Below, in pieces: positions 7,465 through 14,961 of a DNA stretch of 36,483 bases. Every line of letters starts with the position of its first letter. The first letter of the stretch is position 1. Position numbers and translations under genes: made by a program. Under the pieces are notes generated by a model. It searched no databases and was not told the DNA's origin. It saw nothing but the letters and a program-made list of their open reading frames with translations. This stretch comes from Thiobacillus denitrificans (GTDB lineage: Bacteria; Pseudomonadota; Gammaproteobacteria; Burkholderiales; Thiobacillaceae), in NCBI GenBank assembly GCA_002343685.1, contig DDRS01000039.1:576-37058 (forward strand), given 5' to 3'.

Positions 7465-8880
7465 TCAGCCTGCGCCGCCGCCGCTTCCCACGCCATGCGC
7501 GGCCTGCAGCACCAATGCGTCGAAATCAGCTGCGCTCATCAACCCGCGTTCGGCGACGATGTCGCGCACCGGCCGGCCGGACTTCTCCGATTCCTTGGCG
7601 ACTTCGGCGGCCTGGTTGTAGCCGATCTGCGTGTTGAGCAGGGTGGCGAGCGCGACGCTCTGGTGGATGAAGAAGGCACACCTTTCCCGATTCACGACGA
7701 TGCCCTTGAGGTTCTTTTCGGTGGCGGCGTTCATTGCGTTGGTCAGCCAGTCCATGGCGTCGAACAGCGCGCTGCCCAGGGCCGGCATCATCACGTTGAG
7801 TTCCATCTGTCCGGCCTGCACCATGTAGGAGACGGCGGCATCCTGCCCCAGTACCTGGAAGCAGACCTGGTTCAACATCTCGAACATCACCGGGTTGACC
7901 TTGCCCGGCATGATGCTGGAGCCGGGCTGCACCGGCGGCAACTGGATTTCGCCGAGGCCCGTGCGAGGCCCGGAGGCAAGCAGGCGCAGGTCGTTGGAGA
8001 TGCGGGTGAGCTCGAGCGCCAGGTTGCGAATCTCGCCTGACAGACGCGCGAGGTCGTTCATCGACTGCATCTGCGCGACCAGTTGCCCGACGCGGATGGG
8101 CTCGCCGGTGAGCTTGGCCAGTTCCACGGCGACGCGGGCCGGGTAGTCGGGCGAGGTGTTCAGGCCGGTGCCGGCGGCGGAACCGCCCAAGCCGATTTCG
8201 CACAATGCCGGGCGCACGGCTTCGAGCGCCGATGCGCACCGCGCGAGCGTCCACGCATAACCGGCGAATTCCTGCCCCAGCGTGGTCGGCACCGCGTCCT
8301 GCAGGTGGGTGCGGCCCGATTTGACCGTGTCCTTCTCGCGTTCGGCCAGCCGGCCGAATTCGGCGGCCATGCTGTGCACGGCGGCGACCAGGCGCGGCAG
8401 CTTGGCCAGCACGGCGAGGCGGATGGCCGTCGGGATGGTGTCGTTGGTCGACTGGCCCATGTTGACGTCGTCGTTGGGGTTGACCGGCTTGTAGGCACCC
8501 TTTTCGCCGCCCAGCGCCACGTTGGCGAGGTTGGCGATGACCTCGTTGCTGTTCATGTTGTGGCTGGTGCCAGCGCCGGCCTGGAAACGGTCGACCACGA
8601 ACTGGTCGATATATTCGCCGGCCAGGATTTTCTCGCAGGCGGCGACGATGGCGTCACGTTTCTGTTCGCTCAGCCAGTTCGGCTGGCAGTTGGCGCGCGC
8701 GGCGGCGAGCTTGATCTGCACGTGCGCTAGTACGAAATCCTTATCCGCGCGGCGGCCCGAAATGGGAAAATTGGCGACGGCGCGGGCTGTTTGCGCGCCA
8801 TACCAGGCGTCCACGGGAACCTGGACTTCGCCCAGCGAGTCCTTCTCAGTGCGAAATTTATTCGCGGCGAATTCATTCAT
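7465..8880 (-). CDS. aspA: Aspartase/fumarase superfamily enzyme, aspartate ammonia-lyase-like (alternatively class II fumarase)
   Basis: A 471-residue member of the fumarase/aspartase superfamily with the catalytic loop GSSIMPGKVNP. Other motifs look more like aspartase than FumC: QAGAGTSHNMNSNEV (FumC usually has QTGSGTQSNMN), GQSTNDTIPTA (FumC QSSND), GRTHLQDAVP (FumC GRTHTQDATP) and NQVCFQVLGQD. This points to reversible deamination of aspartate to fumarate. The tail (LNTQIGYNQAAEVAKE) is shared with fumarases, and automated pipelines could label it fumC. The ATG at 8880 faces the start of the thioredoxin gene at 8882 across one base, and neither start has an obvious ribosome site. The superfamily call is certain; the substrate is inference from motifs. 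Confidence 0.7.
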   Translation of the reverse strand: MNEFAANKFRTEKDSLGEVQVPVDAWYGAQTARAVANFPISGRRADKDFVLAHVQIKLAAARANCQPNWLSEQKRDAIVAACEKILAGEYIDQFVVDRFQAGAGTSHNMNSNEVIANLANVALGGEKGAYKPVNPNDDVNMGQSTNDTIPTAIRLAVLAKLPRLVAAVHSMAAEFGRLAEREKDTVKSGRTHLQDAVPTTLGQEFAGYAWTLARCASALEAVRPALCEIGLGGSAAGTGLNTSPDYPARVAVELAKLTGEPIRVGQLVAQMQSMNDLARLSGEIRNLALELTRISNDLRLLASGPRTGLGEIQLPPVQPGSSIMPGKVNPVMFEMLNQVCFQVLGQDAAVSYMVQAGQMELNVMMPALGSALFDAMDWLTNAMNAATEKNLKGIVVNRERCAFFIHQSVALATLLNTQIGYNQAAEVAKESEKSGRPVRDIVAERGLMSAADFDALVLQAAHGVGSGGGAG

Positions 8881-8881
8881 G

Positions 8882-9388
8882 ATGGTAAAACCAATGCAGA
8901 CATTACAAGGTGGTCGATTTTATCCGATATGGCTGGCAGGGCTATTGCTGGCGCTGTTTGCCTCCTGGGCCCAGGCGGGCGGATTCACGCTGACCGATAC
9001 CAATGGCAAGACCCATACGCTGGATGGCTACAAGGGCAAGTGGGTGCTGGTGAATTTCTGGGCAACCTGGTGTCCGCCCTGTCAGGAGGAGATTCCAGAC
9101 CTGATCGCGCTGCACGGCGAGAAGAAGAACAACCTCGTCGTCATCGGTATCGCCATGGATTATCGCAATGCCAAGCAGGTGACCGATTTCGCGGACGGAC
9201 TGCTGGTCGATTACCCGATCGTGCTGGGAAATGCCCAGGTAGCCAGCCAGATCGGGCCGGTACAAGGATTACCGACTACCTATCTATACAACCCGGACGG
9301 TAAAATGGTTGCCCAGCAAGTGGGCGCGATTACCCGTGAATCGGTGGAAAGCTTCATTGCCAAGAAAAGTGCACGTACCAAGAAATAA
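8882..9388 (+). CDS. Exported TlpA/ResA-like thioredoxin-fold protein
   Basis: A 168-residue protein with an N-terminal hydrophobic segment (PIWLAGLLLALFASWAQA) that looks like a signal peptide cut after AQA, then a TlpA/ResA-type thioredoxin fold. The redox motif WCPPC has its cysteines at residues 64 and 67, and the cis-proline segment is GLPTTYLYNPDGK. Such proteins reduce disulfides in the periplasm, often for cytochrome c maturation or other envelope proteins. Start is uncertain: ATG 8882 or ATG 8894, both without a clear ribosome site. It is first in a run with a second thioredoxin, a TolC-like channel and an adaptor, so its client may be an envelope export apparatus (inference). Confidence 0.87.
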   Translation: MVKPMQTLQGGRFYPIWLAGLLLALFASWAQAGGFTLTDTNGKTHTLDGYKGKWVLVNFWATWCPPCQEEIPDLIALHGEKKNNLVVIGIAMDYRNAKQVTDFADGLLVDYPIVLGNAQVASQIGPVQGLPTTYLYNPDGKMVAQQVGAITRESVESFIAKKSARTKK

Positions 9389-9412
9389 GCCACTGCATAA
9401 CGAGGAGACACC

Positions 9413-9919
9413 ATGCGCCAACTGTTCATCGCGTTCCTGATGGTATTCGCCGTATCCGCACAGGCGGAGACGCGTGACCCTCTCAGCTATTTCTTCCAGC
9501 CCAAGTTCGGGGATTTCCACGCCGAACTCCAGACCGCCCGTGAGCAGGGTAAGAAGGGCATATTCCTGTTCTTTGAAATGGACGACTGTCCGTTTTGCGA
9601 ACGCATGAGAAGCACCATCCTCAACCAGTCCGACGTCCAGGATGCCTATCGTGCGCAGTTCCTGCTGTATCCGATCGACGTCAATGGTGATACGCAGATG
9701 ACCGATTTCCAGGGCAAGCAAACCACCGAAAAGGCCTTCGCTCTCGCCAACCGCGTGCGTGCCACACCGACGATGTTGTTCATCGATCTCGACGGCAAAC
9801 TGGTTACGCGCTATGTCGGTCCCACCAAGGACAAGGCCGAATTCCTGTTGCTCGGCAAGTATGTGGCCGAGGGCAGCTACGCGAGCGAACCCTTCACCAA
9901 ATACAAGCAAGGTAAATGA
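9413..9919 (+). CDS. Exported thioredoxin-like protein (SoxW-like)
   Basis: A 168-residue protein with a signal peptide (MRQLFIAFLMVFAVSAQA, cut before ETRD) and a thioredoxin-like domain with the redox pair C59-P-F-C62 in FEMDDCPFCERMRSTIL, and the cis-proline segment RATPTMLFIDLDGK. The CPFC motif and the helix that follows resemble SoxW and related periplasmic thioredoxins of sulfur oxidisers, but the sox genes that would confirm this are not here. A good ribosome site (GAGGAG, 9402-9407) precedes the ATG at 9413. Its stop overlaps the start of the TolC-like gene (ATGA), so the two are probably co-translated. The exact substrate is unknown. Confidence 0.83.
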   Translation: MRQLFIAFLMVFAVSAQAETRDPLSYFFQPKFGDFHAELQTAREQGKKGIFLFFEMDDCPFCERMRSTILNQSDVQDAYRAQFLLYPIDVNGDTQMTDFQGKQTTEKAFALANRVRATPTMLFIDLDGKLVTRYVGPTKDKAEFLLLGKYVAEGSYASEPFTKYKQGK

Positions 9920-11184
9920 GGCGCGCTGCGTGGGGCGCGTTGCTGGCGTGCGCGCTGTCCGCCACGGCGGCTGCAGAACAACTGACGCTGAATGAAGCGC
10001 TGGCGAGTGTGGCCGCGCCCCATCCCGATCGGCGGGTTGCAGAAAGCGAACTGGCCTTGGCGCGCGCCAACCGTGTGGAGGCGGACAGCCGCCAGGATTT
10101 CAGCCTCTTCCTCGACGGCAGCCTGCGCACGGGACGGCGGCCCGATGGCGACTGGAAACCCGACAACATCGGCCGCATCGTGGCGCGCAAGCCGCTGTTC
10201 GACTTCGGCCGCAGCAGTCAGTCGATCGCTGCAGCGGACCAAGAAGTCACCGCCCGGCAGGAGGCGCTCTACAACGTCGAGAGCCTGCGCCGTATCGACA
10301 TCATGGCGCGCTATTTCGACGTCCTCATGGCCGACAGGCAGTATGCCGCCGACAACGAATTCATGGCGGTTGCCTATGTAGCCTGGGACAACGCGAAGGA
10401 TCGTTTCAAAGTGGGACAAATCAGCCAGCCCGCTCTGTTGAAGCTGGAAACCGAGTATCAGGATGTTCGCGAGCGCCGCAACGCCAGCGAGCAGCGCATG
10501 CGCAGTGCACGACAGCGGCTTGCCCAGGCTATTTACCGCCCAGACACCTTGCCGGAAGAGCTGGCCGAGCCCGAACTCAAGGGCAATGCCCGTCCGGTCC
10601 CGGAATACGAAGCCCTGCTGCCATGGGTCATGGCGAAGAACCCGCGCATCCTCGCGCTGCAGGCCCAGTTGGCTGCAGCAGATGCGCGCCTGGCAGCGAT
10701 ACGCGCGGATCGCAATCCGACGCTTGATGCCGAGGTCATCGGCGGTGGCTACAGCCGGGAATCGACCACGCGCGACGAAGCGAGTGCCGGGCTGGTGTTC
10801 ACCATTCCGCTTTACCAGGGCGGGCGCGTGGATGCCCGGATTGCGCGTGAACTGGCGCAGAAGGAGCGCATAGCCGCCGAGCTGGAAAAACTCAAGTTCG
10901 ACCTGTCCGACACCCTGCTCGCGACCCTGCAGGAGATCGAATGGCTGCGTGGCAGCAGTCGCGCGGCGGCCGACAAGCTGATCGAGTATCGCGACTGGGC
11001 ACTGGAACGTGCGCGTGCGGAATATGAACTGGAACTGAAAACCAACCTGGGCACCAGCATGGCGGAAACCCAGATGGCGCAGATACGCCGCAAGCAAGTG
11101 GAATACCGGCTGGCGCTGGCGCTGGCGCGGCTGCAGGCATTGTCCGGTGGCAATCTGCCGCCTGTTGAGGGAGCACGAAAATGA
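9916..11184 (+). CDS. TolC-like outer membrane channel protein
   Basis: A 422-residue protein with a short signal peptide (GALLACALSATAAA) and the alpha-helical repeat pattern of outer membrane efflux proteins. EQLTLNEALASVAAPHPDRR and PEYEALLPWVMAKNPRILA are the starts of the two structural repeats; long Ala/Arg/Glu-rich helices follow each, and GLVFTIPLYQGGRVDARI is the beta-strand turn typical of TolC second repeats. The ATG at 9916 overlaps the stop of the upstream thioredoxin, and its own stop overlaps the start of the adaptor, so three genes are coupled in series. No inner-membrane pump lies in this operon. The family call is firm; the exported substrate is unknown. Confidence 0.88.
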   Translation: MRRAAWGALLACALSATAAAEQLTLNEALASVAAPHPDRRVAESELALARANRVEADSRQDFSLFLDGSLRTGRRPDGDWKPDNIGRIVARKPLFDFGRSSQSIAAADQEVTARQEALYNVESLRRIDIMARYFDVLMADRQYAADNEFMAVAYVAWDNAKDRFKVGQISQPALLKLETEYQDVRERRNASEQRMRSARQRLAQAIYRPDTLPEELAEPELKGNARPVPEYEALLPWVMAKNPRILALQAQLAAADARLAAIRADRNPTLDAEVIGGGYSRESTTRDEASAGLVFTIPLYQGGRVDARIARELAQKERIAAELEKLKFDLSDTLLATLQEIEWLRGSSRAAADKLIEYRDWALERARAEYELELKTNLGTSMAETQMAQIRRKQVEYRLALALARLQALSGGNLPPVEGARK

Positions 11185-11693
11185 ATCAGCGCATGGCGGC
11201 CATTGCACTGGCCGGATTGAGCCTGCTGGGTACCAACCCGCTATGGGCCGCGGATAAGGTTGAACTCACCACCCGCGTGTCCGGCGTGGTCGAGTCGGTG
11301 CTGGTCAAGCCCGGCCAGCGCGTGAAGAAAGGCGCCGTCCTGCTGCGTCTGGACAGGACCATCCTGCAGGCGCGCCTTGAGGAAGCCACGGCGGACCATG
11401 CGCGCGCGCAGGCTGATGAGGCCGACGCCAAGCGCGAGCAGGGACGGGCACAGGAACTGTACGATCGGACGGTGTCGTCGATCAGCGAACTGGAAGCCGC
11501 CGAATTGCGCTACGCGCGTGCCCAGGCTGCGCTGTCGGCGGCCCAGGCGCGTCGGGTGATCGCGCAGAAAAATCTGGCGGATGCCGAGCTGAAAGCGCCG
11601 TTCGATGGCGTGGTGAGCGCGATACCGGGCGGCGCCGGTACCGTCGTGGTCGCGGATTGCCAGCCGAAGCCGCTGATCGTCCTGTCGCGCTAA
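11181..11693 (+). CDS. Minimal HlyD/RND-type periplasmic adaptor (membrane fusion) protein
   Basis: A 170-residue exported protein with a signal peptide (IALAGLSLLGTNPLWA, then ADKVEL). It has a first lipoyl half-motif (VSGVVESVLVKPGQRVKKG), an alpha-helical hairpin of about 80 residues (LQARLEEATADHARAQADEA to ARRVIAQKNLADAEL) and a second half-motif (KAPFDGVVSAIPGGAG). It ends about 25 residues later, so the beta-barrel and membrane-proximal domains of normal adaptors (300-400 residues) are missing. The stop is followed within 52 bp by the convergent gene, with no downstream remnant in frame, so this looks like a true short form and not a recent frameshift. It overlaps the TolC-like gene by 4 bp. 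Confidence 0.82.
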   Translation: MNQRMAAIALAGLSLLGTNPLWAADKVELTTRVSGVVESVLVKPGQRVKKGAVLLRLDRTILQARLEEATADHARAQADEADAKREQGRAQELYDRTVSSISELEAAELRYARAQAALSAAQARRVIAQKNLADAELKAPFDGVVSAIPGGAGTVVVADCQPKPLIVLSR

Positions 11694-11744
11694 GTATCGA
11701 ACTCGATCGACCCGGCTTGGCGTGTCCGTGGCCTGCCAGCCGCG

Positions 11745-12248
11745 TCAGGCCATGCGCCGGGCGATTTCGGTTTCCATTTCAGCCGCCTGATGCGGCGACG
11801 CGACTGCAGCGATCACCTTGTAGCACATCGGCAGGACGGCGTTGAAACCAGCCAGATCCTGTACTTCGCTCATTTTCCGGTAGGCTGGGGACTTGGTTCC
11901 CACCAGGGCGGACAGGAATTCCAGCGCATAGGTGCGGGTGCTTTCCAGGTTGGCGGCGGAGTGCGCAGGGGTAGCCGCTGCGGGAGCCGGGCTGCGGGAA
12001 GCGGCCGGCGCGGGCTGCGAAGGCGATGCCATGTTGCGCAAGGCCTGAATGAACCCGCTTTGCAGCAAGTCGTTCACCATCGCTTCCAGCTCGGCGCAGT
12101 GGGGCATCTTCTTGCAGAGTTCGCCAAACGAAATGCCATTTCCCACGCTGAACAGGATTTGTCGGTGTCGGGGCCGCAAGGTATGGCCGAGGTTGAAGAT
12201 TTCTTCCTGTCCCTTAACCGTGCGGGACAATTGCATTGTCATGTCCAT
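11745..12248 (-). CDS. Unrecognised two-domain protein with Pro/Ala-rich linker
   Basis: I do not recognise this 167-residue protein. Residues 1-72 (LSRTVKGQEEIFNLGHTL, then RPRHRQILFSVGNGISFGEL) look like a small winged-helix-type domain with a C-terminal helix pair (ELEAMVNDLLQSGFIQAL). Residues 73-100 are a Pro/Ala/Ser-rich linker. Residues 101-167 are a second helical domain (STRTYALEFLSALVGTKS to AAEMETEIARRMA). No signal peptide or membrane segment is seen. I chose the ATG at 12248 because GGAGG lies just upstream; the longer frame to 12446 has no ribosome site and an unlikely composition. A cytoplasmic regulatory or adaptor role is possible but unproven. Confidence 0.7.
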   Translation of the reverse strand: MDMTMQLSRTVKGQEEIFNLGHTLRPRHRQILFSVGNGISFGELCKKMPHCAELEAMVNDLLQSGFIQALRNMASPSQPAPAASRSPAPAAATPAHSAANLESTRTYALEFLSALVGTKSPAYRKMSEVQDLAGFNAVLPMCYKVIAAVASPHQAAEMETEIARRMA

Positions 12249-12512
12249 GGTCGCCTCCGTTGTTGTGATTGCAGGCATGTAGCCTGTGGCGGACATCCTG
12301 CATGGCTTGTGCCAGGCGACGAAATGCCCCGAACGCCTTGTTTGACAAGGCACGCGGCGCAGGAGGCCGGGGAGGAAACGGCTGAAAAGTGTCGATGGTG
12401 TGACGGCCGGTTGAGATTTCGTCAGCGGACAAGGCGGGTGGGGCAAGGCATGCCCGGAACGGGTGTTCAGGCTAGGTGCTTTTGGCGTGCGGCATGTCCC
12501 TGCAAGGGGACG

Positions 12513-13154
12513 TCAACTGCGCGGGTCGGAGTCGGTGCGATTGTCGGCCGACTGGGTGCGAGGGGTGTAATCCCAGTAACGTTTCCAGGCGTTGACGACG
12601 AGCGTCGGATATTCCGGCTGGCCCAGGCTGCCGTTGTAGCGGCCCAGCGCACGAAATAAGTCACCGTGCTCGATGTCGATGTAATAGCGCAGGATCAGCG
12701 CGCCGTATCTCAAATTGGTGCGGAGCTGGAACAGGTTGTGGTTGGGGTTGCCGATGGTTTTGACCCAGAAGGGCATGACTTGCGTGTAGCCGCGCGCACC
12801 GACCGGCGACACGGCATATTTGCGGAAACCGCTTTCCACCTGGATCAATCCCAGCATCAATTGCGGATCGACGCCGGCGCGCGAAGCCTCCCAGTGCAGC
12901 GTGGTCAGGAATTCGAGCCGTTCGTCCTCGTCGGGCATGCGTTTGGCCAGCCGGTGCGACATTTCCTTCAGCCAGGCGGCGCCATCGGCCGGGTTGCGGA
13001 ATGCTGTACGGGTGACCGGCGTGTCCGCCAAGGCGCGCTGCAGGGATGAACGCACATTGGCCGACATCGCTTCTTCGAGCTGCCCCCCCGCGTGCGCGGG
13101 CTGGGCAAGCAGCAAAGCGGCGATCAGCAGCCCGATGTGCCTCGTTTTCTTCAT
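12513..13154 (-). CDS. Exported lytic murein transglycosylase (SLT domain)
   Basis: A 213-residue protein with a signal peptide (MKKTRHIGLLIAALLLAQ, cut near AHA-GG) and a C-terminal SLT/lysozyme-like domain. The catalytic glutamate is E107 in LGLIQVESGFRKYAVSPVGA, followed by ARGYTQVMPFW and LRYGALILRYYIDIE. It would cleave the glycan strands of peptidoglycan in the periplasm, giving 1,6-anhydro ends. The ATG at 13154 is one base after the proS stop, so the two are one transcript; the longer frame running back into proS is a shadow. The tail after the domain (RTQSADNRTDSDPRS) is polar and of no known role. Confidence 0.9.
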   Translation of the reverse strand: MKKTRHIGLLIAALLLAQPAHAGGQLEEAMSANVRSSLQRALADTPVTRTAFRNPADGAAWLKEMSHRLAKRMPDEDERLEFLTTLHWEASRAGVDPQLMLGLIQVESGFRKYAVSPVGARGYTQVMPFWVKTIGNPNHNLFQLRTNLRYGALILRYYIDIEHGDLFRALGRYNGSLGQPEYPTLVVNAWKRYWDYTPRTQSADNRTDSDPRS

Positions 13155-13155
13155 G

Positions 13156-14886
13156 TCAGCGTTCCAGTAATCCTGCCAAAAATTCCTTTGCGTCGGCGAG
13201 CGCGATTTTTTGCGCTTCGCCGCTTTGTCCCGGCACGACGCGGCGCGCCTGGTATTCGATCGCGCCATCCTTCAGGCCGCGCTCCCCCACGGTGATGCGG
13301 TGGGGGATGCCGATCAGCTCGGCGTCGGCAAACATCACGCCGGGACGTTCGTCGCGGTCGTCCAGCAACACGTCGAAGCCGGCGGCGGTGAGTTCAGCAT
13401 ACAACGACTCGGCGGCGGTTTTAACCATCTCGCTCTTGCCATAGCCAATCGCCACAATCACCAGCAAGAATGGTGCCATCGCCTTCGGCCAAATGATGCC
13501 GCGCTCGTCGTGATGTTGTTCGATGGCCGAAGCCACGATGCGCGACACGCCGATGCCGTAGCAGCCCATTTCCATGGCCTGCGCCTTGCCGGCCTCGTCC
13601 AGGAAAGTCGCGTTCATCGCCTGCGAGTACTTGCTGCCGAGCTGGAATACATGGCCGACCTCGATGCCGCGGCATAATTGCAGGCTACCTTGGCCGTCCG
13701 GGCTGGGATCACCGGGGACGACATTCCGTATATCGGCCACAACCTCCGGTTCCTGCAGGTCGCGCCCGAAATTGACGCCGGCCAGGTGGAATTTCGGCTT
13801 GTTGGCGCCACACACGAAATCGCTCATCGCCGCGACCGTACGGTCGGCGATGACCCTGATTTTGGCGCGGTCGAGCCCGACCGGCCCGAGGAAGCCCGGT
13901 GGACAGTCGAAGGCAGCGCGGATCTCGGCTTCGTTCGCCAGGCGGAAATCAGCCATGCCCTCCAGTTTTCCCAATTTGACTTCGTTCAGCATGTGGTCGC
14001 CGCGCAGCAGCAGCACGACCATCCGCTCGCCGGCCATGACCGCGATGAGTTTCACGGTACGGGCGAGCGGAATATCGAGCAGCGCGGCGACATCCTCGCA
14101 GGTCGTCTGTTTCGGCGTATCCACCTCGTGCAGCGTCTCCTGCGGCGCGGCGCGCGGGGTCGACGGGGCGATGGCCTCGGCGAGTTCGACGTTGGCCGCG
14201 TAGCCGGAGTCCGGGCAATAGGCGATCAGATCTTCGCCGGAATCGGCCAGCACGTGGAATTCATGCGAAGCCGAGCCGCCGATGGCGCCGGTATCCGCCG
14301 CCACCGCACGGAAGGTAAGTCCCAGCCGGCTGAAGACGCGCGTATAGGCGTCGTACATCGTCTGGTAGGTGGCAGCCAGGCTGTCCTTGCTGGCGTGGAA
14401 GGAATACGCATCCTTCATCAGGAATTCGCGTGCGCGCATGACGCCGAAGCGCGGGCGGATCTCGTCACGGAATTTCATCTGGATTTGGTAGAAATTCAGC
14501 GGTAGCTGGCGATAGCTCTTGATCTCGCGACGCGCCAGGTCGGTGATGACTTCCTCGTGGGTGGGCCCGAAGCAGAAATCGCGCTGGTGCCGGTCCTTGA
14601 TCTTCAGCATCTGCGGGCCGAACACGGCCCAGCGACCGGTTTCCTCCCACAGTTCGGCGGGTTGCACCGCCGGCATCAGCAGCTCGATCGCGCCGGCGCG
14701 GTTCATTTCTTCGCGCACCACGGCTTCCACCCGGCGCAGTACGCGCAGGCCCAGTGGCATCCAGGTATACAGCCCCGATCCCAGGCGCTTGATGAGGCCA
14801 GCACGCAGCATCAGCTTATGGCTGATGAGTTCGGCCTCGGAGGGAGCTTCCTTGGTAGTGGAAATGAAGAACTGGGTGGCGCGCAT
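13156..14886 (-). CDS. proS: Prolyl-tRNA synthetase (bacterial type with editing domain)
   Basis: A 576-residue class II aminoacyl-tRNA synthetase charging tRNA-Pro. Motif 1 lies in LGSGLYTWMPLGLRVLRR, motif 2 in QIQMKFRDEIRPRFGVMRAR, and motif 3 in GCYGIGVSRIVASAIEQ. The roughly 180-residue insertion between motifs 2 and 3 (around residues 225-405, including CEDVAALLDIPLARTVKLIA) is the YbaK-like editing domain that removes mischarged alanine. The C-terminal anticodon-binding domain follows (GVMFADAELIGIPHRITVGE). The start at 14886 (MRATQFFISTTKE) is the family's usual N-terminus. The gene diverges from the spermidine-synthase-like gene across 75 bp and is followed one base later by the lytic transglycosylase. 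Confidence 0.97.
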   Translation of the reverse strand: MRATQFFISTTKEAPSEAELISHKLMLRAGLIKRLGSGLYTWMPLGLRVLRRVEAVVREEMNRAGAIELLMPAVQPAELWEETGRWAVFGPQMLKIKDRHQRDFCFGPTHEEVITDLARREIKSYRQLPLNFYQIQMKFRDEIRPRFGVMRAREFLMKDAYSFHASKDSLAATYQTMYDAYTRVFSRLGLTFRAVAADTGAIGGSASHEFHVLADSGEDLIAYCPDSGYAANVELAEAIAPSTPRAAPQETLHEVDTPKQTTCEDVAALLDIPLARTVKLIAVMAGERMVVLLLRGDHMLNEVKLGKLEGMADFRLANEAEIRAAFDCPPGFLGPVGLDRAKIRVIADRTVAAMSDFVCGANKPKFHLAGVNFGRDLQEPEVVADIRNVVPGDPSPDGQGSLQLCRGIEVGHVFQLGSKYSQAMNATFLDEAGKAQAMEMGCYGIGVSRIVASAIEQHHDERGIIWPKAMAPFLLVIVAIGYGKSEMVKTAAESLYAELTAAGFDVLLDDRDERPGVMFADAELIGIPHRITVGERGLKDGAIEYQARRVVPGQSGEAQKIALADAKEFLAGLLER

Positions 14887-14961
14887 GGTGGAATAATCGG
14901 GACGAAAACACGCATTTTAGCGTGCGGACGAGTAATCTTTCGCGCTCTATTTTTGGATGGG

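Noticed and set aside
6850..8040. 396-residue plus-strand open frame
   Set aside because: It runs antisense across ylqF and the aspartase-like gene; His/Asp-rich translation without any family motif.
12335..12351. Hairpin GCCTTGT/ACAAGGC in the 264-bp gap
   Set aside because: A 7-bp stem with no T-tract and no promoter alignment; no function can be supported.
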